From: Ruminococcus gauvreauii
GTDB taxonomy: Bacteria; Bacillota; Clostridia; Lachnospirales; Lachnospiraceae
DNA length: 64,000 nt
Assembly (NCBI RefSeq): GCF_025151995.1
Contig: NZ_CP102290.1
Location: 2,666,001 to 2,730,000, forward strand
Direction: 5' to 3'
A model generated the notes under the pieces. That model saw only the letters and a list, made by a program, of their open reading frames with translations, was not told the DNA's origin and searched no databases. How positions within the stretch are numbered: position 1 is the first letter of the stretch; each line of letters begins with the position of its first letter. The translations under genes were made by a program, and so were the position numbers. Below are positions 35,825-45,399 of the stretch, piece after piece.

Positions 35825-37090
35825 ATGAAAAAAATTGAAACATTTTCAGGCTATCGATTCTTGATCATGGCGCTGCTGGTGATCAATACGGTAGTCATGT
35901 ATATGTCTTACAGCATTGCGGTTCCGATGCTGACGACGATTTCACAAAGCTTAAAAACAGACATCGGTACGGCGGGTATTATCGTCACGGCTGTCCTCCT
36001 GACTATGGGTGTCATGATGCTGCTGGGCAGTGATCTTGTAATCGTCAGGGTTGGCTCCAAACATGCGATTGTGATTGCATTTGCCGCTGTGATTACAGGC
36101 AATCTGATGGCGGGGCTGTCAGGAAGCTTCCCGGTCATACTGGCGGGGCGGGCGCTTCTGGGACTGGGAGTCGGCCTTAATTCTGTGGCCTGTGTCTCAA
36201 GTGGAACTATGTGGCTGCCGCCCAGGGAGAGACCGCTGCTATTTTCTTTTATCCAGATCGGGGTTGCCTGCGGCACCTTTGCGGCATACAATGCTGCAAT
36301 TCCGCTGCTAACTGCCCTGGGCGGATGGCAGAACGTATTTCTGGCAATGGCTGCACTGGAATTTATCTTTCTGCTTATATGGATGTGTGTCGGAAAAGAT
36401 AATAAAGAATATCAGCCGGAACATGTAAAAAAGAAGGACAAAGGCGGGGCGTTCGCGGCAGTAGTGAAACGAAGGGATGTCTGGCTTATGGCGCTCTATG
36501 TATGTGTGCTGATGTTCGCCCAGTCCTGTATGCTTACCTATATGCCGACCTATCTGGAACTGGTGCGCGGTTACAGCGCCCAGACAGCGTCTGCCTATGC
36601 GGGTTTCATATCTGTTGCGAATATGGCCGGCGGTTTTATAGCAGGGGTTGTCTCGGCGGCTGTCGGAAGACGGAAGCCGGTCTGCATCGTGGGAAATATA
36701 GTGGGCTTCATCGCACTTTTAATGTTATTTAACAGCCTGGGTACGGTATTTCTGATCGTTACACTGATCACTTACGGTGTATTTTCAAGTATGTTTTCGC
36801 CGCTGATGCAGACGATGTCAACGGAAATCGACGGGGCAACGCCCGAGATCGCCAGTATGGCCTATGCAATGATGTTCGGGCTTGGCAGCTTTGTATCATT
36901 TTTTACGCCCATGATCCTGTCGGTCCTTATGAAACATATGGAGCTTCAGCAGGCGATGTACTGTTTTGCGGTGATCAGTATTGTGGGACCGGTTATTTGC
37001 TTTTTTATAAAGGATACCGGACCGAAGGCAAAAGAAAAACAAGAGAAAAAACTAAAATTTAGGGGGAACAACGAATGGGAACGACTTTAA
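35825..37090 (+). CDS. MFS transporter
   Basis: The 421-residue protein has about twelve hydrophobic segments in two halves with a central cytoplasmic loop near residue 200 (DNKEYQPEHVKKKDKGG). The motif GRALLGLGVGLNSV in the first half is typical of the major facilitator superfamily. It lies ten bases after the dehydrogenase and its end overlaps the next transporter by 16 bases. It likely takes up a sugar, aldonate or glycoside, though it could be an exporter. Substrate is not predictable. Confidence 0.85.
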   Translation: MKKIETFSGYRFLIMALLVINTVVMYMSYSIAVPMLTTISQSLKTDIGTAGIIVTAVLLTMGVMMLLGSDLVIVRVGSKHAIVIAFAAVITGNLMAGLSGSFPVILAGRALLGLGVGLNSVACVSSGTMWLPPRERPLLFSFIQIGVACGTFAAYNAAIPLLTALGGWQNVFLAMAALEFIFLLIWMCVGKDNKEYQPEHVKKKDKGGAFAAVVKRRDVWLMALYVCVLMFAQSCMLTYMPTYLELVRGYSAQTASAYAGFISVANMAGGFIAGVVSAAVGRRKPVCIVGNIVGFIALLMLFNSLGTVFLIVTLITYGVFSSMFSPLMQTMSTEIDGATPEIASMAYAMMFGLGSFVSFFTPMILSVLMKHMELQQAMYCFAVISIVGPVICFFIKDTGPKAKEKQEKKLKFRGNNEWERL

Positions 37091-38451
37091 AACCAAAATC
37101 GACACTATTTGAGAAGATTATTTACGGTATCGGTGGTGCCGGTTCACAGTTTGTGTGGACGTTCATGTCCATGTACATGACGGTTTACTATACAAACAGC
37201 GTCGGCATTGCGGCTGCCGTAGCGGGTACCATGATGCTGGTGGCAAGGCTCCTGGATGGCGTCAGTGATCTCCTCTTCTCATGGGTCATAAAAAGATGTC
37301 ACTTTAAACTGGGAAAGATCCGGCCGTGGTTTCTCATCTGCGCGCCGCTTCTTGGGATCAGTCTGATCGCATGCTTTAATGTTCCGGCGTCGCTTTCGGA
37401 GGCAGGTACGGTCGTTTACATCTACATTACCTATTCCTTTACCGCAGCGGTCTCGTATACCATTTACAATCTGGCAGCATCCGCGATCCTGCCTATTATG
37501 TCTTATGACGAACAGGACAGGGTTACACTCAGTTCCTCATATATGTTTCTTCTTATGGGCGGTGTGATGGTACTTGTATACCTGTCGCCAATTCTTCTTG
37601 GGCTTTGGGGCGGTCAGGCAGAGCTGGGTGCCTGGAGTAAGCTGTCTGTCGTGTATGCAATTGTGGTCACGGTTACGGTGGCTCTCATGGGCATTTTTAT
37701 TAAAGAAAAGGAGATGCCGGAAGAACTGCTGGAAGATCATAAAGAGCAGGCAACAGTCGGAAACAGAAAGGCTATGTCATACATGGATATCCTGAAGATC
37801 GTTCTTAAAAACCCATACACGTGGATCCTTCTCGGAATGTTTACGTTTTATTATCTCGCCAGTGGCTGCGCAGGGATTAATGCTTATTTCTGGATGTATA
37901 TCCATGGGGACTTTGCGATGACATCGTACAGTACATCTTCTCTGCTCTGCAATGTTGCGAACCTTATTATGATACTGCTCACGCCGTTTTTTGCCGGAAA
38001 AATCGGCACAAAGAGGTTTGTAATCGGAGGTTTGGTTTTTTATCTGGCAGTAAGTGTGGGAATGATATTTACAGCAAGAAGCGTTATCGGAACGATGGTT
38101 TTGATGGCATTAAAGACGCTTGGCATGGCTCCTATCACGGCTGTCATTTATTCCTTTGTCGCTGATCTGACAGATGTAGTCGCCCAGAAGACAAATGGTG
38201 AAAACCCCTCAGAGGTCGTTTCCATGTGCTCCAGCATCGGCACCAAGATCGGATCCGGTGTGGGGGCTGCGCTGGTGGGCTGGTGTCTCACGTGGGTAGG
38301 ATGGAATGCAGTCGAGACGGTTCAGACAACAGCAACACAGAATGGCATTATCGGGGTATTTATTGGACTTCCTGCCGCTGCTCTACTGATCTGTCTTATC
38401 TTTGTCTGCATCTGGAATCCAAAAAAAGGCCAGAAAAAAGAAAGGGTATAA
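37075..38451 (+). CDS. GPH-family (MelB-like) glycoside symporter
   Basis: The 458-residue protein belongs to the glycoside-pentoside-hexuronide:cation symporters. The N-terminal YGIGGAGSQFVW and ARLLDGVSDLLF with the following FKLGKIRPW are the hallmark sequences of MelB/XynB-type symporters. About twelve membrane segments are seen. It starts inside the end of the preceding MFS gene (GGGGGAACAACGA before ATG). GPH carriers import glycosides, which matches a GH1-led operon. Confidence 0.9.
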   Translation: MGTTLKPKSTLFEKIIYGIGGAGSQFVWTFMSMYMTVYYTNSVGIAAAVAGTMMLVARLLDGVSDLLFSWVIKRCHFKLGKIRPWFLICAPLLGISLIACFNVPASLSEAGTVVYIYITYSFTAAVSYTIYNLAASAILPIMSYDEQDRVTLSSSYMFLLMGGVMVLVYLSPILLGLWGGQAELGAWSKLSVVYAIVVTVTVALMGIFIKEKEMPEELLEDHKEQATVGNRKAMSYMDILKIVLKNPYTWILLGMFTFYYLASGCAGINAYFWMYIHGDFAMTSYSTSSLLCNVANLIMILLTPFFAGKIGTKRFVIGGLVFYLAVSVGMIFTARSVIGTMVLMALKTLGMAPITAVIYSFVADLTDVVAQKTNGENPSEVVSMCSSIGTKIGSGVGAALVGWCLTWVGWNAVETVQTTATQNGIIGVFIGLPAAALLICLIFVCIWNPKKGQKKERV

Positions 38452-38475
38452 TCTACTGTAAAAACATGATATGAT

Positions 38476-38527
38476 TGAGGGTGCTCCTTGCTGTGAATGT
38501 TCAGATTCAAGCAGAAGGACACCCTTA
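38476..38527 (+). other. Long imperfect hairpin between the second and third transporter genes
   Basis: AGGGTGCTCCTTGC and GCAGAAGGACACCCT pair, with TGAAT and ATTCA inside, in the 98-base space before the third transporter. No T-run follows closely (TTATATTT). It could be a processing or partial termination site that sets the level of the downstream genes. Confidence 0.5.
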
Positions 38528-38549
38528 TATTTGTAAAAGGATGAACGTG

Positions 38550-39818
38550 ATGAGTACCAAGTATAAAAAAACCGTGTACGCCTGTTTCATCGGCTATATC
38601 GTGCAGGCGATTGTCAATAATTTTGCTCCCCTGTTGTTTGTCACCTTTCAAACGACGTATCAGATACCGCTTGCGAAGATTGCCCTGCTCATTGCAGCTA
38701 ATTTTACGATTCAGCTGCTGATCGACCTGTTGTCAGTTGGATTTATAGATAAAATCGGTTATCGGGCATCGGTGGTCACTGCTCATATTTTCACCGTAAT
38801 CGGGTTATGCCTGCTGGCAGTACTGCCGGAACTGTTTGCTGATGCATTCACCGGCATTCTGACCGCGGTGATCATCTATGGGATCGGCGGCGGGCTGCTC
38901 GAGGTTCTGCTCAGTCCGATCCTTGAGGCATGTCCCACGGATCACAAAGAGAAGGCGATGAGCCTGCTGCATTCCTTTTACTGCTGGGGACATATGGGCG
39001 TGGTGCTGATGTCAACTCTCTTTTTTGCATTGTTTGGTCTGAAAAACTGGAAGGTGCTGATCGTGCTATGGGCACTGATTCCTGCGGTCAATACGGTACT
39101 GTTTCTCAAGGTGCCCATCTACTCCCTGCAGGAGGAGCATGAAGGGAGCCTCAGTCTCAAAACGCTGTGCACCCGGAAGATTTTTTGGGTGATGATGCTG
39201 ATGATGCTGGGGGCCGGCGCCAGTGAGCAGGCGGTCAGTCAATGGGCCTCAGCATTTGCTGAGCAGGGACTCGGCATCAGCAAAACAGTCGGCGACCTGG
39301 CCGGACCGATGGCATTCGCCATGCTGATGGGGCTCGCGCGGCTGATCTATGGGACATATGGGGAGAGGATTGATCTGAACCGCTTTATCAAAGGCAGCTG
39401 CCTGCTCTGCATTGCATCCTATGCGGGAACCGCCCTGATCCCGCATCCGGCCGCAGGACTGCTCGGCTGTGCTCTGTGTGGGTTTTCCGTGGGGATCCTC
39501 TGGCCGGGAACCTTCAGCAAAGCCTCGGCGCTGATCAAAGGCGGCGGCACGGCTCTCTTCGCCCTCCTGGCTCTTGCGGGGGATCTGGGATGCGCCGCCG
39601 GTCCGGCGCTGGCCGGCGCCGTCTCAGGCTGCTTCGGCAATGATCTGCATGCCGGAATCCTGGCGGCGATGATCTTTCCGGTTCTCACGCTGGTCGGAGC
39701 GGTGATGGCTGGGCGAAGGAGCGTGTGTCTTCTTCCCCTGCGATGCGTCCATGTCGGAACAGATGAAAGCGCTGGATATCAAAATTTGATAAAAAAGAAG
39801 ATAAGAGGAAAATCATGA
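38550..39818 (+). CDS. MFS transporter with a chimeric C-terminus
   Basis: From ATG 38550 (TAAAAGG ten bases upstream; ATG 38541 is an alternative) the protein has 422 residues with about twelve hydrophobic segments, related to sugar-type MFS proteins. Its last 32 residues (starting near VCLLPLRC) come from DNA that matches an out-of-frame piece of the SDR gene at 33046, so the natural C-terminus has been replaced or lost by a rearrangement. The stop overlaps the ATG of the dehydratase alpha gene. It may still work, because the lost tail would be cytoplasmic. Confidence 0.8.
   Translation: MSTKYKKTVYACFIGYIVQAIVNNFAPLLFVTFQTTYQIPLAKIALLIAANFTIQLLIDLLSVGFIDKIGYRASVVTAHIFTVIGLCLLAVLPELFADAFTGILTAVIIYGIGGGLLEVLLSPILEACPTDHKEKAMSLLHSFYCWGHMGVVLMSTLFFALFGLKNWKVLIVLWALIPAVNTVLFLKVPIYSLQEEHEGSLSLKTLCTRKIFWVMMLMMLGAGASEQAVSQWASAFAEQGLGISKTVGDLAGPMAFAMLMGLARLIYGTYGERIDLNRFIKGSCLLCIASYAGTALIPHPAAGLLGCALCGFSVGILWPGTFSKASALIKGGGTALFALLALAGDLGCAAGPALAGAVSGCFGNDLHAGILAAMIFPVLTLVGAVMAGRRSVCLLPLRCVHVGTDESAGYQNLIKKKIRGKS
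39721..39789 (+). pseudogene. Fragment of an SDR gene fused out of frame to the MFS gene
   Basis: Bases 39721-39775 match 33228-33282 within the SDR gene at 33046 at about 47 of 55 positions. In the SDR frame the fragment reads ACVFFPCDASMSEQMKAL and then stops at TGA 39787-39789. In the MFS frame the same DNA encodes an unrelated tail. This is a remnant of a deleted SDR copy that once lay between the transporter and the dehydratase genes. Confidence 0.8.
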
Positions 39819-40735
39819 AATATGACTATCAGGAACCAGTTCTCTCAGATGACGGGAGAAGATTATGTGACATACTGGTGAATTACATCGATGTTGTCAG
39901 CCGACGGCTGCCAGACGATATTATCTGCAAATTAGAAGAACTGGCCGAAATTGAAACAGAGCCGCTGCAGAGGTTGGTTTATGAGACAATGAGAGAGAAT
40001 CAGTCACTGGCAGAAGAATTGAAACGACCCAGCTGTCAGGATACGGGAGTATTGCAATTTTTTATTAAATGTGGGGCGCAATTCCCATTGCTGGCAGAAC
40101 TCAATGTCATTTTGAGGCAGGCGGTTTATCTGGCTACGAAGAAGATCCCCTTACGTCATAATGTTGTGGAGACCTTTGATGAGTACAACACTGGCCTGAA
40201 CATTGGAACCGGTTTGCCATCAGTTTTCATGGAAATTGATGGCGACAGCGACAAGCTGGAGCTATACGTCTATATGGCCGGCGGTGGCTGCAGTCTGCCG
40301 GGAGCAGCAAAAGTCCTGATGCCGGGTGAAGGCTATGAAGGGGTTGTTCGTTTCGTCATGGATCAGATGACCAGCTATGGCCTTAACGCTTGTCCCCCGC
40401 TTTTAGTTGGTGTTGGGATTGCCACCTGTGTGGAGACAGCTGCGATGAATTCCAAGCTGGCCCTGATGCGCAGGGCGGACAGTGTCAGTCCTAATACCAA
40501 TGCTGCCAGAATGGAACGCCTGCTGGAAGACGGCATCAACAACATCGGTCTCGGCCCGCAGGGCCTTGGGGGAAAGAAATCCGTCCTGGGTGTGAACATC
40601 GTCAACACCGCCCGGCATCCTTCCACGATCGGCGTTGCAGTCAATACCGGCTGCTGGTCACACCGGCGCGGCAGGATCTTATTTGACCGTCAGTTGAATT
40701 ATCAATTACCGATGAACAGGGGAGTGATATTATGA
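39815..40735 (+). CDS. Tartrate dehydratase/class I fumarase alpha-subunit-like protein
   Basis: The 306-residue protein resembles TtdA and the N-terminal part of class I fumarases, [4Fe-4S] hydro-lyases. Candidate cluster Cys are in SCQDTG, ATCVETAA and NTGCWSHRR. AAGAGGAAAATC precedes the ATG, which overlaps the MFS stop. With the next gene product it should dehydrate a hydroxy-acid, for example tartrate, fumarate/malate or an aldonate-derived acid. It is the first gene of the pair and fits downstream of lactone hydrolysis in a sugar-acid pathway. The exact substrate is uncertain. Confidence 0.88.
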   Translation: MKYDYQEPVLSDDGRRLCDILVNYIDVVSRRLPDDIICKLEELAEIETEPLQRLVYETMRENQSLAEELKRPSCQDTGVLQFFIKCGAQFPLLAELNVILRQAVYLATKKIPLRHNVVETFDEYNTGLNIGTGLPSVFMEIDGDSDKLELYVYMAGGGCSLPGAAKVLMPGEGYEGVVRFVMDQMTSYGLNACPPLLVGVGIATCVETAAMNSKLALMRRADSVSPNTNAARMERLLEDGINNIGLGPQGLGGKKSVLGVNIVNTARHPSTIGVAVNTGCWSHRRGRILFDRQLNYQLPMNRGVIL

Positions 40736-41343
40736 GAGAATTTTATTTGACGACCCCCATTTCTAACGAGGACATTAAGAATCTCCGAATTGGTGATATC
40801 GTTTATCTGAATGGAATTATCGTAACTTGCCGGGACATTGCACACCGGCGTGTGGTGGAAGAACGCCGGCCGCTTCCGGTGGATGTGCGTGACAAGGCAA
40901 TTCTGCATGCCGGACCGATCATAAAAGCCAATGCAGATGGCACCTTTCAAATGATTTCAGTCGGCCCAACCACCAGTATGCGGATGGAGAAATTTGAAGA
41001 AGAATTTATGAAAGAAACGGGAGTGAAATTAATTGTTGGAAAAGGTGGAATGGGGATCGATACTCAGAACGGATGTATGAAATATCATGCTCTGCACCTG
41101 GTCTATCCGGCCGGAAATGCGGTTCTCGCAGCGCAGAAGGTGGAGCAAATCCTTGATGTCCAGTGGGCGGAATTAGGAATGCCGGAAGCATTATGGGTTT
41201 GCAAGGTAAAAGGCTATGGACCGCTAATTGTTTCAATTGACACCCAGGGCAATAATCTCTTTGAGCAGAACAGGCTTGTGTTTAATGAACGAAAAGAAAC
41301 AGAAATAGCCCGCATCTGCCGGGAGGTTGGTTTTATTAAGTAA
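40732..41343 (+). CDS. Tartrate dehydratase/class I fumarase beta-subunit-like protein
   Basis: The 203-residue protein resembles TtdB and the C-terminal part of class I fumarase. Landmarks are VTCRDIAHRR, SVGPTTSMRME and IVGKGGMG. Its ATG overlaps the alpha-subunit stop (ATGA), so the two are made in equal amounts as an oligomer. It ends the operon, since a strong terminator follows. Confidence 0.9.
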   Translation: MREFYLTTPISNEDIKNLRIGDIVYLNGIIVTCRDIAHRRVVEERRPLPVDVRDKAILHAGPIIKANADGTFQMISVGPTTSMRMEKFEEEFMKETGVKLIVGKGGMGIDTQNGCMKYHALHLVYPAGNAVLAAQKVEQILDVQWAELGMPEALWVCKVKGYGPLIVSIDTQGNNLFEQNRLVFNERKETEIARICREVGFIK

Positions 41344-41430
41344 TATATTTTTTTGGGGAATCAAAATCTCTGAAATGCCGGATTCAGAGTCCTAAAAATA
41401 AATCATGATAAACGGAGACAAAAAAGACAA

Positions 41431-41459
41431 AAGAACGTGCGAAAGCACGTTCTTTTTGT
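41431..41459 (+). terminator. Terminator after the dehydratase pair
   Basis: AAGAACGTGC (41431-41440), a GAAA tetraloop and GCACGTTCTT (41445-41454) form a perfect ten-bp stem followed by TTTTTG. This closes the GH1-led operon. The rest of the 271-base space to the next gene is A/T-rich and holds its presumed promoter, with TATAAA near 41553, but no clear -35 box. Confidence 0.92.
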
Positions 41460-41614
41460 GTAAAAATACAAGAATCTCAAAGTGAAAATTTTAAAATAAT
41501 AAAATATTATACAAAAAATTATATTACAACAAATGAATAATTTTCAAATTGCTATAAATACCTGGGGATTATAAACTTAAATCAAGAATTCTTCTGGGAA
41601 GGGTGGGGTAAATA

Positions 41615-43117
41615 TTGAACAATCATTCATTGCTTGTATGTAAAAACATCTGTAAAACATTTGGTCCGACTAAGGCTCTAAGCGATGTATCTCTGGAGAT
41701 ACACAGAGGAGAAATCAGAGGACTGGTGGGGGAAAACGGTTCGGGAAAATCGACGTTATCTTCTATCATTGCCGGGATTCAGCCGATGGACAGTGGAGAC
41801 ATGTACATTAAGGGCGAAAAATTCGCACCCAGGCATGTACTGGAAGCCAGTGAAAAAGGGATCGGCATGATCGTGCAGGAGATGGGGACCATTCGGGATC
41901 TCTCCGTTGCAGCCAATATTTTTTTCGGATATGAGAAAAACTTTACGAAAGGGGGCGTTTTTCTCAGCGCCAAGATGAATAAAACGGCTCAGACGCTGCT
42001 TGACAGCCTGGGTATGCAGGATATCAATGCGAGAACGAAAATCTCACAGTTGGGTGCAGAGAGCCGAAAGCTGGTGGAGATCGCGAGGATCATGTATAAG
42101 AAGCCGGAAGTGCTGATCATAGATGAGACGACAACCGCATTGTCACAGGTGGGACGGGATATTCTGTATGAGATCATCAAAAAGCAGAAGGCGGAGAATA
42201 AAGCGGTTATTTTTATTACGCATGATCTGGATGAACTGATGGAAGTGTGCACCAGCATCACGGTTTTGCGGGATGGTATCTATATCGATACCATGGAGAA
42301 AGAAAAGACCAGTATCCATGAGATTCGGGAAATGATGGTTGGACGGGAATTCAGCGGACATTATTACCGTGCGGATATGGATGGGGCGCACAGCAAAGAG
42401 GCTGCCTTATCGCTGGAACACGTTTCGGATGATGCACTTATTACTGATCTGAGTCTTACGCTGCATAAAGGTGAGATTCTCGGCATCGCGGGTCTTTCTG
42501 AATGCGGCATGCATGAGCTTGGACGGCTTGCATACGGCATCAATCCGACGATCACCGGCAAGGTGTTCAATCACCTTCGGAGTGTGGAAATCAGGGACTG
42601 CTATACCGCAAAGAACAGCGGAATTGGGTATGTATCGAAAAACAGAGATCTGGAGGCTGTTGTCCTGAATGCAAGCATCAAAGACAACATCCTTATGCCC
42701 TCCTACAGGCTGATTGAAAAGCATCATTATATCTCATCAAAAGCAGAAAAAAATTTTGCAAAAAAAGAATCAGATTTGCTCAAGATCAAATGCAATTCGC
42801 TTGATCAGTATGTGAGCGAGTTATCAGGGGGAAATAAGCAGAAGGTCGTTTTTGCGAAGTGGATGGGCAACGGTTCCGACATTTTCATCATGGACTGTCC
42901 GACGCGGGGTATCGATATCGGCGTTAAAGCGGGTATGTACAAGCTGATGTACAAGCTGAAAAAGCAGGGGAAAGCAATCCTTTTGATTTCAGAGGAGCTG
43001 ACGGAGCTGATCGGCATGAGCGATCGGATTGTTGTTATGAAGGATGGAAAAATAACAGGAGAAATTCTTCGGGATGAGATGCCGACAGAAAAGCAGATTG
43101 TGGAATATATGATCTGA
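41615..43117 (+). CDS. Sugar ABC transporter ATP-binding protein, RbsA type, with altered second Walker B
   Basis: The 500-residue two-domain ATPase starts at TTG 41615 behind GGGTGGGG. The first domain has GENGSGKST and a Walker B of IIDETTTALS, where the usual Pro is Thr. The second has the signature ELSGGNKQKV but Walker B IMDCPTRGID, with Cys428 at the place of the catalytic Glu. The second site is therefore probably inactive for hydrolysis, leaving the first to power transport. It heads the 16-gene operon with two permeases. Confidence 0.9.
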   Translation: MNNHSLLVCKNICKTFGPTKALSDVSLEIHRGEIRGLVGENGSGKSTLSSIIAGIQPMDSGDMYIKGEKFAPRHVLEASEKGIGMIVQEMGTIRDLSVAANIFFGYEKNFTKGGVFLSAKMNKTAQTLLDSLGMQDINARTKISQLGAESRKLVEIARIMYKKPEVLIIDETTTALSQVGRDILYEIIKKQKAENKAVIFITHDLDELMEVCTSITVLRDGIYIDTMEKEKTSIHEIREMMVGREFSGHYYRADMDGAHSKEAALSLEHVSDDALITDLSLTLHKGEILGIAGLSECGMHELGRLAYGINPTITGKVFNHLRSVEIRDCYTAKNSGIGYVSKNRDLEAVVLNASIKDNILMPSYRLIEKHHYISSKAEKNFAKKESDLLKIKCNSLDQYVSELSGGNKQKVVFAKWMGNGSDIFIMDCPTRGIDIGVKAGMYKLMYKLKKQGKAILLISEELTELIGMSDRIVVMKDGKITGEILRDEMPTEKQIVEYMI

Positions 43118-43136
43118 CGGAGGATAAGGAGGAAAA

Positions 43137-44108
43137 ATGGGGAAACACAGTAATTTTTTAGAAGAAATTAAACAAAAAAAGCTGACCAACTATCTGCCGT
43201 TTCTTGTATTGATCGTACTTTCGATCGGTCTGGAGATTGCGACAAAGGGTGTCCTGTTTTCACTGGCAAATATCGGAACCATGACAAATACGATCTTCCC
43301 GATGATCATTGTCGCTATGGGGGCGGTGTTCGTCTATTCACACGGCGGTATTGATCTGTCCGTAGGCTCTTTGCTGGGACTGTGCATGATGGAAACGCTG
43401 CTGATTGTGGGCGATTCCAATGTGCTTACAGCAGGAAAAATGGCGGTGATTCTGCTTGCGACCATTGCCACCGGATTTCTGGTGGGCCTGCTCAACGGGC
43501 TGATGACAGCCAAACTGAAGCTTCAGCCGCTGATTATGACGCTGTGCATGAACTATATTCTGAGAGGAATCGTAACCGCCGTAACAGAACTGAATCCGGC
43601 GTATGCACCTGCGCAGTTTTCCAGATATGATAATATCTACGTCAAATTCATTTTGATCCTTGTGATTGTGGCAGGGGTGATTCTGGTCTTTGAAAAAACA
43701 CGCTATGGTAAAAATTTGAAAGCGATCGGCGGCAACGAGCAGACGGCGAAGCAGTCTGGAATTAAGGTGGATAATGCCAAGATTGCTGCTTACATTATCG
43801 TAGGCGTTACAGTGGCGATTGCAGGGTCCATCAATGTGATCCGGGCATCCATGGTAAGAGCAAATACCGGTTCCGGATTTGAAATCGATATCTTTCTGGC
43901 ACTGCTGCTCGGGGGCATCCCGCTGAGCGGTGGAGCAAAGGTAAGGAGCTGGTGTGCAGTGATCGGGTGTGTGATTCTGGTCATCCTGGAAAGCGGCCTG
44001 CTATTATGTGGTCTGCAGCATGAACATATCACGATCTTAAAAGGACTCTTATTTATCGGGATGGTCGCTATGACCTTTGAGCGTTCCAGAGGAGAGGCGA
44101 TTGCATAG
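43137..44108 (+). CDS. Sugar ABC transporter permease, RbsC type (first of two)
   Basis: The 323-residue hydrophobic protein has SHGGIDLSVGSLLGL and LLLGGIPLSGGAKV, the family motifs. AGGATAAGGAGGAAAA precedes the ATG. A second permease gene (45448) follows the binding protein, so the transporter probably uses a heterodimeric membrane domain, in contrast with the single permeases of the other three ABC systems here. Confidence 0.9.
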   Translation: MGKHSNFLEEIKQKKLTNYLPFLVLIVLSIGLEIATKGVLFSLANIGTMTNTIFPMIIVAMGAVFVYSHGGIDLSVGSLLGLCMMETLLIVGDSNVLTAGKMAVILLATIATGFLVGLLNGLMTAKLKLQPLIMTLCMNYILRGIVTAVTELNPAYAPAQFSRYDNIYVKFILILVIVAGVILVFEKTRYGKNLKAIGGNEQTAKQSGIKVDNAKIAAYIIVGVTVAIAGSINVIRASMVRANTGSGFEIDIFLALLLGGIPLSGGAKVRSWCAVIGCVILVILESGLLLCGLQHEHITILKGLLFIGMVAMTFERSRGEAIA

Positions 44109-44184
44109 GGAAATTTAAAACACAGATCTTAAAGGACGCTTGTGTCTTTTAAAAATAATTCAAATCCAAAGGAGGAAAAGCAGT

Positions 44185-45384
44185 ATGAGAAAAACGAGGT
44201 TACTGGCAGGGATGATCGCGATCGGAATGTTCTGCGCATCACTCACAGCCTGCGGAGGTTCTTCTGCAAACAGCGGGGAGACTACGAAAAATGAGGAAGC
44301 GAAAACACAGGAAGAAGGAACTGCAGAAAAAGCGAGTGAGGATGCCGGATCAAAGGAACCGATGGAATTCAATTTCGCATTTGTGTGCTGGGGTTATTCC
44401 GATGTATTGGCACAGGGGTATCAAAGCTCTCTGCAGGCGATCACCGATGGACTGATGACACTGGAGCAGCCCATAAAGGTGAATTGGGAATGGGTAGCCT
44501 GTACACAGGATGAGAATCTTGATGTATGCGAGTCTTTGTGCAGAAAGGGCGTGGATGCTGTCATAACCATCCGCCTGAATACCGCAATGGTTGATGTATT
44601 TAATGAAAATGAGACTCTCTTTGGGTGCTACACGGTATTCCCCGATGAGGTAGAAGAATATGCGATGCAGTCTCCTTATTGGGTAGGAACAATCCATGAG
44701 AAAAAGGTGGACGCAACAATAGATGGCCTGCAGGCTCTGCTGGATCAGGGCTGTAAGGAAATTGCTCTTATGGGGCCTGCCCCCGGAAACGAACAGCATG
44801 ATAAAATGTGGCCAATTTGGTACGAAATGCTGGAAGAGTACCCTGATATTATCGTACATGAATATAAAGGTGAGGACAGAAATGAGGCGATGAAAAATTT
44901 TATATCCCTCTATCCCAACCTTGATGGCGTATGTGATACCGCAGGCAGTGCCGGGTACGGAGAGGCGACAGTTGCTGCGATCCGTTCGGAAGGAAAGGTT
45001 GGCCAGATCGCGTATCAGACCGTATCTGTATTTGAGGACACGGAGGCAGCGCTGCAAGACGGTATCTTGATCTTCACGGCAGATGGCACCCATGCATCCC
45101 CCACCCATATTTTTGTGATGCTTCTTAACCGTCTTATGGGAACTCCACTCAGCGAAAAACCTGAGATCGTAGACTGGCCGTATGTGTATATAGAGAGTGT
45201 AGAGGATTACGAGAATTACGTCAAATATGCATACGACGAGAAGTATCCGATGATTGCATTTCAGGAGTATGAGCCATATTTCAAATGGCTGAATCCGGAG
45301 GCAACGTTTGAAGATTTCTATGAGTTAGCAGATACGTTGACTCTGGATAAGATTATTGAGCGTCATGCGGATTTCATTGGTTAA
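44185..45384 (+). CDS. ABC transporter substrate-binding lipoprotein
   Basis: The 399-residue protein, starting at ATG 44185 behind AAAGGAGGAAAAGCAGT, has a lipoprotein signal with lipobox SLTAC and a Glu/Lys-rich linker. The binding domain is of the periplasmic-binding-protein type 1 class (NFAFVCWGYSDVLAQGYQ near residue 56, GVDAVITIRLN, VCDTAGSAGYGE). It is longer than the other three binding proteins and ends in a 60-residue segment (YVKYAYDEKYPMIAFQEYEP). It may bind a larger ligand, perhaps a glycoside. Confidence 0.87.
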   Translation: MRKTRLLAGMIAIGMFCASLTACGGSSANSGETTKNEEAKTQEEGTAEKASEDAGSKEPMEFNFAFVCWGYSDVLAQGYQSSLQAITDGLMTLEQPIKVNWEWVACTQDENLDVCESLCRKGVDAVITIRLNTAMVDVFNENETLFGCYTVFPDEVEEYAMQSPYWVGTIHEKKVDATIDGLQALLDQGCKEIALMGPAPGNEQHDKMWPIWYEMLEEYPDIIVHEYKGEDRNEAMKNFISLYPNLDGVCDTAGSAGYGEATVAAIRSEGKVGQIAYQTVSVFEDTEAALQDGILIFTADGTHASPTHIFVMLLNRLMGTPLSEKPEIVDWPYVYIESVEDYENYVKYAYDEKYPMIAFQEYEPYFKWLNPEATFEDFYELADTLTLDKIIERHADFIG

Positions 45385-45399
45385 GCAAAATGTAGAATT

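Noticed and set aside
38475..38549. Start of the third transporter at 38475
   Set aside because: The added residues are polar, unlike the family, and the region forms a hairpin; the ATG at 38550 has a better ribosome-binding site.
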